From Planococcus sp. 107-1 (GTDB lineage Bacteria; Bacillota; Bacilli; Bacillales_A; Planococcaceae): a stretch of DNA of 64,000 nucleotides. The DNA is taken from assembly GCF_021513255.1 (NCBI RefSeq), contig NZ_CP090977.1, positions 1,860,001 to 1,924,000 of the forward strand, written 5' to 3'. Each line of letters begins with the position of its first letter. Position 1 is the stretch's first letter. Both the position numbers and the translations under genes were made by a program. Below are positions 35,247 through 42,426 of this stretch, piece after piece. The notes under the pieces are model-generated. The model ran no database searches, was not told the DNA's origin, and saw nothing but the letters and a program-made list of their open reading frames with translations.

Positions 35247-35726
35247 TCAGCCCTTTCTCTCAAAAACAAGATAGGAAAACGGTATTCCTGTAGAAGAAAG
35301 GTGGTCGGATTTAGAAACCAATTTCCATTCATCGCCATATTCCGGGAAGAATGTGTCGCCTTCAAATTCCTTTTGCACCAATGTGATATATAAACGGTCG
35401 GCTTTCGGCAAGATTGATCTGAAAATCTGTTCGCCGCCGATCACCATGATTTCTTCATGTAACCCTTTGCCCTGTTCGATCGCTTCATCCAAATCGTGGA
35501 CGATTTGGATGCCGTCTGCATGATAGTCTTTGTTGCGAGTCACAACAATGTTTTTTCGCTTCGGCAAAGGACGTCCGATCGATTCGAACGTATTGCGCCC
35601 CATAATTATGCTTTTGCCGACTGTATGTTTCTTGAAATACGCCAGATCTTCTGGAATATGCCAAGGCAATTCATTATTTATTCCGATTACCCGATTCGGG
35701 TCATGTGCAACCATTAACGAGATCAA
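35247..35726 (-). CDS. dfrA: Dihydrofolate reductase
   Basis: NADPH-dependent reduction of dihydrofolate to tetrahydrofolate, needed to recycle the folate oxidised by thymidylate synthase. The 159-residue protein has RVIGINNELPWHIPEDLAYF with the catalytic Asp/Glu position, the NADPH-site IIMGRNTFESIGRPLPKR and VIGGEQIFR. The start is a TTG at 35726, five bases after GGAGGGG. It is 31 bases downstream of thyA; together they form the classic thy-dfr pair. Confidence 0.96.
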   Translation of the reverse strand: MISLMVAHDPNRVIGINNELPWHIPEDLAYFKKHTVGKSIIMGRNTFESIGRPLPKRKNIVVTRNKDYHADGIQIVHDLDEAIEQGKGLHEEIMVIGGEQIFRSILPKADRLYITLVQKEFEGDTFFPEYGDEWKLVSKSDHLSSTGIPFSYLVFERKG

Positions 35727-35757
35727 TAAAACCCCTCCATTATTCGTCTGCAGCCGT

Positions 35758-36701
35758 TTATACCGCTACAGGTGCTTTAATGCGCGGATGCGGATCGTAT
35801 CCTTCGACTTGAATGTCTTCCACTTTCAAATCGAATATCGAACCGACTTCTTCGTTTATTTTCAAAACCGGCAATTTCTTAGGATCGCGTGATAATTGTT
35901 CCTTCACTTGTTCCAGATGGTTTACATAAAGGTGGGTATCTCCAGTAGTATGGACGAAATCCCCCACTCCGAGTCCGCATTCCCCGCAATGAGGTGCGTG
36001 AGCAATGCATAAGAAGCAATGTTAAAAGGAACCCCTAAGAAAACATCGGCACTGCGCTGGTACAGCTGGCAGGATAGCTTCCCGTCTGCGACATAGAACT
36101 GGAACATCGTGTGGCAAGGCGGAAGCGCCATATCATCAACGAATTCCGGGTTCCAGGCCGTCACCAAATGGCGGCGTGAATCAGGATTGTTTTTTATCGC
36201 ATTGATCACATTTTTTAGCTGATCGATGGAACCGCCGTCTGTTTTAGCCCAAGAACGCCATTGTTGGCCATAAACCGGTCCAAGATCGCCGTATTTTTCA
36301 GCAAAGCCTGGATCTCCTAAAATCTTCTGCTGGAAAATTGCCATCTGCTCTTCGTATTCAGCTGAAAACTCCGGATCTTTCTGGGCGCGGCGGCCAAAGT
36401 CAGCCATGTCCGGCCCCTTATATTCATCGCTATTAACCCATTTTGCAAAAGCCCATTCATCCCAAATATGATTGTTTTCCGCAAGTAAAGTCTTTACATT
36501 TGTATCGCCTTTAATGAACCATAAGAGCTCTGAGACAATCAGGCGGAACGCCGTTTTTTTTGTAGTCATCAATGGGAAGCCTTCGTTTAGGTCGTATCTC
36601 ATTTGATAGCCGAAAACACTCAAAGTGCCGGTTCCTGTCCGGTCTTCTTTTTTCGTGCCCTTGTCTAAAATATGCTTGCATAAATCCAAATATTGTTTCA
36701 T
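35758..36701 (-). pseudogene. thyA: Thymidylate synthase, with apparent one-base deletion
   Basis: Converts dUMP to dTMP using methylene-tetrahydrofolate. Composite length about 314 residues, matching the longer ThyA type with an insert (as in Lactobacillus and Staphylococcus). Seen are the N-terminal [17 protein letters not shown], the catalytic Cys in [12 protein letters not shown], the folate/dUMP part [19 protein letters not shown], and in the second frame [16 protein letters not shown]. The break lies at the C run 35982-35985 on the plus strand; one added base restores [13 protein letters not shown]. Given the intact partner dfrA, a sequencing error is likely. Confidence 0.9.
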
Positions 36702-36747
36702 TTTATTTCGCCTCCATTGTTATAGTTATCATAACAAAATCCAACAA

Positions 36748-36774
36748 AAAAAACCGTTACAAATGTAACGGTTT
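36748..36774 (-). terminator. Terminator of ypjP
   Basis: AAACCGTTACA (36751-36761) with TGTAACGGTTT (36764-36774); on the minus strand a T run follows. Confidence 0.9.
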
Positions 36775-37367
36775 TAAGAAAGCCATTTAGGCGGCGTATT
36801 TTTGGACCAATAAATATCGCCGAGGGCAATATGCTGTTGGAAATTATCTTCTGCTACATGGTAATGGAAATTGAAGAAATAGCCTTCCAACGGTTTTTTC
36901 TCTGTTCTTACATGAAAACGAATCAGGTCTTTACTGGTTTCGCTGTTGTAAACATGGAAAATTTTTTCCGCATGGTCTCCGGATGGCCGCTCAGAAATTG
37001 CCAACAGCCTTTGTTTGTCGGGATCAAGTCCGGACAAATGGTCATTGATCGCCTGTTGGATATTCGGCAAGATCGATGTCTGGAATTCGTCTTGGATTAC
37101 CGGGCCGATGCGTGAACCGAATTTGAGATAAGCCTGTTCTTCTGCGGCTTTATGTACAGTTTCCAAAACCGACTGGCTGCTGTAATAAAGTTCGCTTGGA
37201 TCCAGAAAATCATATGTATATAGTTTTTCGTTGCCTTCTGCAGCTTGCGAATTGCTTGGTGCTTTATCCTCGAGCAAGTTTTCCCAAATCATATGGTTTG
37301 GGGAAATCGCCCCTAAAGTCAACACAGCAACTGCAATCATTAAAGACTTTTGCCACCAGCTTTTCAT
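36774..37367 (-). CDS. ypjP: YpjP-like exported protein
   Basis: A 197-residue protein with an N-terminal signal or membrane anchor (KSLMIAVAVLTLGAISP) and a soluble extracytoplasmic domain ending in GDIYWSKNTPPKWLS. The end matches the B. subtilis YpjP family as I recall it, and its position between thyA and ypiP is the same as there. Function unknown. The ATG at 37367 with GGGTGAT upstream is preferred over the GTG or ATG five codons earlier. Confidence 0.72.
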   Translation of the reverse strand: MKSWWQKSLMIAVAVLTLGAISPNHMIWENLLEDKAPSNSQAAEGNEKLYTYDFLDPSELYYSSQSVLETVHKAAEEQAYLKFGSRIGPVIQDEFQTSILPNIQQAINDHLSGLDPDKQRLLAISERPSGDHAEKIFHVYNSETSKDLIRFHVRTEKKPLEGYFFNFHYHVAEDNFQQHIALGDIYWSKNTPPKWLS

Positions 37368-37513
37368 CCATATCACCCACAATTTTGAACATTTTAGTAA
37401 CTCTATTGTTTATTTAAACGAATTTCTTGCGTAAAGGTTTCATCTTCTTGAAATTCATTGTACAATAAAATTAATCATATAGCTCTGTTTTTTCGAAAAA
37501 GGAGGAACTTTTC

Positions 37514-37591
37514 ATGGATGCATCATTGCTTATCGGTCTAGGACTATTATTCATGCTTGGATATTTGACTTCATTAAACTTTACAGACTAA
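37514..37591 (+). CDS. 25-residue hydrophobic micropeptide
   Basis: A short ORF, MDASLLIGLGLLFMLGYLTS plus five residues, with an excellent ribosome binding site (AAAGGAGG, seven bases before the ATG) and its own perfect terminator directly after the stop. Nearly the whole peptide is one transmembrane helix. I do not recognise the family. The combination of strong translation signal and dedicated terminator argues for a real gene. Confidence 0.65.
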   Translation: MDASLLIGLGLLFMLGYLTSLNFTD

Positions 37592-37592
37592 G

Positions 37593-37627
37593 AAAAAAAC
37601 TTCCTAATCGCTTAGGAAGTTTTTTTC
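37593..37627. terminator. Terminator after the 25-residue peptide gene
   Basis: AAACTTCCTAA (37597-37607) with TTAGGAAGTTT (37612-37622), A run before and T run after. It also lies beyond the end of the convergent ypiP gene. Confidence 0.9.
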
Positions 37628-37655
37628 TGTCTAAAGCTTTTGCAAGATAAAATTT

Positions 37656-38429
37656 CTAACGGCAATCGATGACCCCGTAATGGAATTTCGTATTCGGCCG
37701 AACGCGTCTAATAAATCCGTACTGCTCGAAATCTGTTGAACGGAAATGAGCTTTTAAGACAACCGACTTCCTCGCAACCCGTACCGCTTGCACCACCCAT
37801 TCTTCCGTCAATTGTCCCGCCTTTGCTGTCCCTCTGAGCGGAAGGAAATTTGAGGACTCTGAAATTTCTTCCGTGAACATGGGATCCATATAGACGACAT
37901 CAACTGAATTATCTTCACGCGTCTTCAGAAATTCAACCGCATCCATTCCTACGACTTGAATCCTTTTCATCGCTTCGGTTAAATGTGGCAGTGACTCATA
38001 TTCTTGCAGCCCTTTCGCTACGACATACGCTAAAGTAGGATGGGCTTCACAGCCGATTACTTGGCCGTAAGCTCCGACTTTCTGTGATGCAACGATGGCG
38101 TCAGATGCCATTCCAAGCGTACAATCGATCAAACAATCTCCATCGGCCAATCCTGAAACCTCAATTAACGGATCCTGCTCAAGCGGCCGCTTTGTCCGGA
38201 ATGCTGCAGAATTTGGATGAAAAAAGAACGGCTCCGCTTTACCCAATGGGTAAAACTCGAGCCGTTCTTTTGCAGCAACCAATACATCGGCTTGTTCATC
38301 AGACTGAATCCGTTCAATCGAGCGTTTCCGCCGGAGCACAAAATGAATGCCCAAATCGGACGCTACCTGCGCTGCCAGTTCATCCGTCTTTTGATTCGGC
38401 CGGTATGCAGTGGTCACAATCGTCTTCAC
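37656..38429 (-). CDS. ypiP: YpiP-like SAM-dependent methyltransferase
   Basis: Class I SAM-dependent methyltransferase of 257 residues resembling RsmJ-like rRNA methyltransferases. Motif I is LIDCTLGMASDAIVA, the acidic ribose-binding post-II region is VIGCEAHP, and motif IV reads VVYMDPMF (DPMF in place of DPPY). The GTG start at 38429 overlaps the brxA stop codon, so translation is coupled. The substrate is unknown; the sequence of motif IV points to N-methylation. Confidence 0.78.
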   Translation of the reverse strand: MKTIVTTAYRPNQKTDELAAQVASDLGIHFVLRRKRSIERIQSDEQADVLVAAKERLEFYPLGKAEPFFFHPNSAAFRTKRPLEQDPLIEVSGLADGDCLIDCTLGMASDAIVASQKVGAYGQVIGCEAHPTLAYVVAKGLQEYESLPHLTEAMKRIQVVGMDAVEFLKTREDNSVDVVYMDPMFTEEISESSNFLPLRGTAKAGQLTEEWVVQAVRVARKSVVLKAHFRSTDFEQYGFIRRVRPNTKFHYGVIDCR

Positions 38430-38862
38430 TCGCCGGCAACCTGCTCAAGCACTTGCGTCAAATGGTCGCGGATATGCTCAACATCATGATCTTCAATTTG
38501 CTCGCGCGGAATGAAATAAGCGAGTTGCCCATCTTTCACAACCGCAATTGAAGGTGAAGAAGGCGGTACATCTTCAAAATAATTGCGCATCTGTGCAGTC
38601 GCTTCTTTGTCCTGCCCGGCAAAAACTGTCACTAAGTGATTCGGTTTGGCGTCCGTCTGCTGCAATGCTTCGATCACCGCGGACGTGCAAGACCTGCTGC
38701 ACAACCGCATACCGAATTGATCACCACTAAGCTTGTTCCTTCGGCTTCACTCATATGTTCATTCACTTGTTCTGCAGTCAATAGTTCTTTAAAGCCGTGA
38801 GACGTCAATTCTTGCCGCATCGGCACAACGATGCCCTTCATGTACTCATCATATGCGTTCAT
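38426..38862 (-). pseudogene. brxA: Bacilliredoxin BrxA/YphP family, with apparent one-base deletion
   Basis: Thioredoxin-fold protein that removes bacillithiol from S-bacillithiolated proteins. Composite length about 145 residues. The first frame gives [19 protein letters not shown] with the CGC active site; the second continues with [20 protein letters not shown] and AGQDKEATAQMRNYF. The frames meet at 38678-38682, where one added base restores [13 protein letters not shown]. The two parts are both well conserved, so a sequencing error is likely. A 27-bp palindrome lies upstream at 38900-38926. Confidence 0.85.
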
Positions 38863-38899
38863 TTCAGATACCCCCTGCTTTCTTTTTTGTTCGCAATCT

Positions 38900-38926
38900 A
38901 TATGATAGATGTTTCTACTATCATAT
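38900..38926 (-). promoter_or_regulatory. Palindrome upstream of brxA, possible operator
   Basis: ATATGATAG (38900-38908) and CTATCATAT (38918-38926) are perfect nine-base arms with a nine-base centre, about 40-65 bases before the brxA start and overlapping the likely promoter region. It does not match a Fur, PerR or CtsR box exactly. Confidence 0.4.
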
Positions 38927-39003
38927 TCTAACTTACTTGCCGATAGTATTCACCTTTTCATGCCTACTGAGTTGTTTTTTGATGTTTATATAAAATCTTT
39001 ATG

Positions 39004-39016
39004 TGATATAAAATCA
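39004..39016. repeat. Left target-site duplication of the IS
   Basis: TGATATAAAATCA, identical to 40414-40426 directly beyond the right end of the element. The ends of the duplication are self-complementary (TGAT/ATCA), so the exact border is ambiguous: it could be a 5-bp duplication with 16-bp terminal repeats. Confidence 0.75.
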
Positions 39017-40413
39017 CTAGTGTTGCATTAATTGATTTTGAAGATTAGGAATTCATAAAACATTCAAAAACCGATGAAAACCAAAAGAAAAAGTCCTTTA
39101 TAATGGAAAGGTCAGGTAGTTCCTGTCCAAATCCAATAAAAAGGACTCACGCATGGACAAGAATACACGAAAAACTTCATTTGGTAAATGGCTTCACGCC
39201 ATTAATTTTGAGAAATTCAACGAAAACGTGAAAATTCACGGGCAAGACCGGTACACGAAAAAACTGACGACACAGGCGTATACGCTGCTGATGCTGCACG
39301 CGCAATTGACCGAGGCGGATAGTCTTCATGCGCTTGAAGCAGCGTTAACGAACGCCGATTTTCAGCGGGCGGTTGGCGTGAAGTCCATCAGTGTGTCGCA
39401 GCTTTCCCGTAAAAACAACAAGTTGGATCCAGCGATTCTGTCGAATCTTTTCCAGCAGCTGGTCAGCCAGATTGCCGCGCAAAAGCGAGCGCCGAAAAAG
39501 GGCATGTTGTTAAAAATCATTGATTCCACGACACTTCCTTTGAATGTGAACCATTTCAACTGGGCGGAATTCCGAAAAACCAAAGCGGGGATCAAACTGC
39601 ATCTGCGACTGGTTTACGATGAATACGGAACGCATTATCCGGACAAAGAAGTCATGACCCATGCCAAGGAATCCGATCGCAATCAGCTGGAAGTGCTGGT
39701 GGACGACAAGGAAGCCATGTATGTTTTTGACCGCGGCTATATCGACTATGAACGCTTTGATACCTTCACAGATGACGGCATCTTTTTCGTTTCCCGATTG
39801 AAAAACAAAGCCGTCATCCATTCAGTCGAAACATTTGAACTTCCGGAAGAAAGCGATGCTGTTTCCGATTCGATGGCATTCGTGGGAAACGCCACCAATT
39901 GTACAGAAAATGTCTTCCGAATTATCGTTCTCCCAGATGGAAAAGGCGATGTGTTGCGTCTGATCACCAACCGCTTCGATATTTCCGTAGAGGAAATCAG
40001 TGATATTTACCGGAACCGTTGGGCCATCGAACTGTTCTTCAAATGGCTTAAGCAGCACGTGAAAATCAAGCATTTTTATGGTCAAAGCGAAAACGCCGTG
40101 AAAAACCAGGTGTACCTTGCTTTGATTGCCTACTGCTTGAACGTGCTTGTTCAAATGGACACGAACAGTAGAGTGTCGATCTTACGAATTTCGCGTGTAC
40201 TGGTCGCCAACCTTTGGAAAAATCCCCAGTACTGGCTTCGGAAAATCGGAAGTGAAAAGGTTCCGTAACAAGCTGTTCTGTCATTGTCGCCTCTGCCGAA
40301 ATGTATAAATTTACCAAATGGACAGTGCTACCTTTATTCGGGTGCTTCCCTTTTTGGCAAAAATAATTGAAACGTTGTGACTGAATATTTCGTCATTATT
40401 TATGCAACACTAG
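39017..40413 (+). mobile_element. IS4-family insertion sequence, 1397 bp, intact
   Basis: Terminal inverted repeats CTAGTGTTGCAT (39017-39028) and ATGCAACACTAG (40402-40413) flank a single transposase gene, with the 13-bp direct repeat TGATATAAAATCA on both sides. The ORF is complete with the catalytic residues, so the element appears active or recently inserted. It landed between brxA and the ypgR block; its right duplication contains the stop codon of a small gene. Confidence 0.88.
39153..40268 (+). CDS. IS4-family transposase (DDE, IS5377-like group by recollection)
   Basis: DDE recombinase of 371 residues that cuts and joins the ends of the element. Catalytic region: first Asp in KIIDSTTLPL near residue 126, second in YVFDRGYIDYERF near residue 192, and the Glu in the IS4 signature YRNRWAIELFFKWLK (Y-x2-R-x3-E-x6-K) near residue 292. 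The N-terminal part (FGKWLHAINFEKFNENVKI) matches the DNA-binding region of this group. Complete start and stop; no frameshift. Confidence 0.92.
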   Translation: MDKNTRKTSFGKWLHAINFEKFNENVKIHGQDRYTKKLTTQAYTLLMLHAQLTEADSLHALEAALTNADFQRAVGVKSISVSQLSRKNNKLDPAILSNLFQQLVSQIAAQKRAPKKGMLLKIIDSTTLPLNVNHFNWAEFRKTKAGIKLHLRLVYDEYGTHYPDKEVMTHAKESDRNQLEVLVDDKEAMYVFDRGYIDYERFDTFTDDGIFFVSRLKNKAVIHSVETFELPEESDAVSDSMAFVGNATNCTENVFRIIVLPDGKGDVLRLITNRFDISVEEISDIYRNRWAIELFFKWLKQHVKIKHFYGQSENAVKNQVYLALIAYCLNVLVQMDTNSRVSILRISRVLVANLWKNPQYWLRKIGSEKVP

Positions 40414-40426
40414 TGATATAAAATCA
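40414..40426. repeat. Right target-site duplication of the IS
   Basis: TGATATAAAATCA, same as 39004-39016. Bases 40424-40426 (TCA) are the stop codon of the minus-strand 45-residue ORF, which therefore survived the insertion. Confidence 0.75.
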
Positions 40427-40561
40427 ACTAATTAAATCTAGAAACATGCTCACTGCTCCATAAAGAACTAATATAGCAACAACAATGAATGCACAACCAT
40501 TAAACTCAATCGAATACATTGTCTCGTAAAAATGTTTTTTAATTTCTTTTAGTATTTCCAT
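40424..40561 (-). CDS. 45-residue membrane peptide next to the IS
   Basis: The ORF starts ATG at 40561 after AAAGAGGAG and encodes MEILKEIKKHFYETMYSIEF followed by a hydrophobic helix CAFIVVAILVLYGAVSMFL and a short tail. An amphipathic basic N-terminus with one membrane helix is typical of small membrane peptides and some type I toxins, but I do not recognise this one. Its region is more AT-rich than the flanking genome, suggesting recent arrival. Confidence 0.55.
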   Translation of the reverse strand: MEILKEIKKHFYETMYSIEFNGCAFIVVAILVLYGAVSMFLDLIS

Positions 40562-40787
40562 ACACTCCTCTTTCGTATTTATGCTTAACATTTCCTGTTG
40601 CTCTTTTCATTTTATCAAATAATCTTTTATACATATACTTACTAAATCTTTTTGCTTTTGTTAAATTGGCGCTATTTTTAACATAAGCATTAATCCATTC
40701 GCTAAAAATTCAAAGGTTATAATCAACTTAGTTCCATATATTAAATATTCTTCTTCCCTTTTAGCCATTCGCTGCCTATTCCCTTAT
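40562..40787. other. AT-rich stretch with no convincing gene
   Basis: AT-rich sequence, unlike its surroundings. On the minus strand a frame without a proper start reads SEWINAYVKNSANLTKAKRF and continues to about 40530, overlapping the 45-residue ORF; it may be the tail of a decayed gene. No promoter could be assigned with confidence. Confidence 0.4.
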
Positions 40788-40818
40788 TGAAAAAAGCATC
40801 TCCCGAGGAGACGCTTTT
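40788..40818 (-). terminator. Terminator of the 96-residue gene
   Basis: AAAAAGC-A-TCTCC pairs with GGAGA-C-GCTTTTT; on the minus strand a T run follows. Confidence 0.8.
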
Positions 40819-41108
40819 TACTCGCTGTAATTATTATTGATGTATTCCAGAATTTTTTCATAGGACTCTGCATCGTACCATTCATAAGGAACGGTTTGTG
40901 AAACGCCGTCTTTTTTAATCTGCAGGCTTGTTGCAGATAGTTGGACGATGCGTGTATCTTCTACATTATCTCGGTCTTCGATTTCATGTCCTTTGAACTT
41001 GTTTTTTACACCCTCGTAGAATTCGTTGCGCTTTTCCTCACCGCTAAAATCCCATGATTCGTATTTGCCTTGGTGCAATAATTCGATTGAATAGATATCT
41101 TCTCCCAT
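40818..41108 (-). CDS. Hypothetical acidic protein (96 aa)
   Basis: I do not recognise this protein. From the ATG at 41108 (GGGGGCGAG upstream) it has 96 residues, acidic, soluble, with a probable mixed alpha-beta fold (EDIYSIELLHQGKYESWDF, then RIVQLSATSLQIKKDG). The longer reading to 41249 passes through a terminator hairpin and is rejected. It ends in its own terminator. Confidence 0.55.
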   Translation of the reverse strand: MGEDIYSIELLHQGKYESWDFSGEEKRNEFYEGVKNKFKGHEIEDRDNVEDTRIVQLSATSLQIKKDGVSQTVPYEWYDAESYEKILEYINNNYSE

Positions 41109-41208
41109 TGGCTCGCCCCCATCTGATTGACTGTTATGATTGATTGCCCATTCTAGTATTACTTGCAGTTTACCTCTTACTCCGGAGTTGAAAACCTCGA
41201 ATCCTGAT

Positions 41209-41259
41209 AAAAAAAGGAACCGGAAGCTTAATCTGCTAGGCAGACGCACTTCCGGCCCC
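41209..41259 (-). terminator. Terminator of ypgR
   Basis: On the minus strand GGGGCCGGAAG (41259-41249) pairs with CTTCCGGTTCC (41226-41216) using two G-U pairs; an inner TCTGC/GCAGA stem lies between. A T run follows. Confidence 0.82.
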
Positions 41260-41264
41260 TATTT

Positions 41265-42400
41265 TTATTTTTCTTCTTTCATCGCTTGGCGCGCTTCGGT
41301 CATTTGTTTCCAAACTGAGCCTTTTGCATCTTCGCCTTGTTCGATGCGGGCAATCGCCATTTTGATTTGAAGCTTCACTTCAAATTCCGGGTCGTTCTCC
41401 GCTTCTTTTAAAGCGGGCAATGCCGCTTCCGTTCCAGTTTCGTAAAGGAACATCGCCGCACGCCAGCGGACCAATTTGTTTTTATCTTTTAAGATTTCCA
41501 TCATAATCGGCTCAAACTCTTCGAAGCCGAGGTCGCTGATCGTGTCTCCGCTGTTCTGCGGACCGCCCAGCTTTTGTCTCTCATCGCAAGCTCCAGATAA
41601 GGGACCACCGCTTTATCCTTGATGTCTCCGAGGAAAATCGCCGCTTGCCGGCGAATGGACATTTTTTCGTCTTGCAAAGCTTGTTCCAATAGCGGCAAAT
41701 CGCTGAGCTCCCCTTCGTTCATCTGCTCGAGCAATTGGAAGCGCGTTTGCCAGTCCGGTGTATCGAATTCCTCCAAAGACACTTTTCTGCCGCGGGCAAC
41801 CGGCTCCACTTGTTCAGAGGACCGGTCTTTCTCGATGATCGCTTCGAGCCGCTCCTGAGGGTAAGCCGCTTCCAATTCTTCTACCACTTGCTTGCCGATC
41901 TCTTCTTTGTCGCCGTAGCGGACGCCGTAGTCTGCCCACTTCCGCTGCAATAAGTAATTTTCTTCCGTTGGATCCATGACTGTACTCATGGCAGTCACAA
42001 AGCGTTCCGCCATCGCAAAACGCTTTTCTGATGCACTGTCAAAAACTTTCACCTGCAGCGGAATGCCTTTGAATTGCTGCACATGGACATAGACTTCGCC
42101 GTAATGTTCATCTATTTCGATTTCATCATTCGTGGTGCTGTTCGTGCCGCCGAAAACATTGCGGACAGCCGCTAAAATGTTTTCCCAGTCAAATTTGGAA
42201 AGACGTTCAACTGCCAGAAAGTCAGCTACATGATAAACGCCTTTCACGCCGTCGATGGCCAAGATTTGCTGGATCTCTGCCGGTGCGCCTTCTGAATTAT
42301 CTTTTGTGTAATTATGGCTTTTGCCGAATGGCAATTCCTGATCGATGATCACTTTCATCGTATTCGGGCTTGGTGTCGGTTCAATTGTAATAATCTTCAC
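41265..42400 (-). pseudogene. ypgR: YpgR-like HEAT-repeat protein (virulence factor CvfC family), with apparent one-base deletion
   Basis: Composite protein of about 378 residues. The N-terminal 90 residues match the NifU/Nfu N-terminal scaffold-like domain (EPTPSPNTMKVII); the rest is HEAT-type helical repeats with [20 protein letters not shown] and [13 protein letters not shown]. Homologues include conserved virulence factor C of staphylococci. The GTG at 42400 is the start (AGGAGGG seven bases upstream). The frame breaks at the C pair 41548-41549; adding one base restores [19 protein letters not shown]. The start of the second frame looks like an internal Met only. Confidence 0.83.
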
Positions 42401-42426
42401 AAAGTATCCCTCCTGCATTTATTCCA

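Noticed and set aside
37420..37500. Sigma-A promoter for the 25-residue peptide gene
   Set aside because: Several -10 and -35 like hexamers occur but none has acceptable spacing; left unassigned.
39153..40268. Composite transposon carrying cargo
   Set aside because: Only a single IS with one gene and one pair of ends is present; flanking genes are ordinary chromosomal genes.
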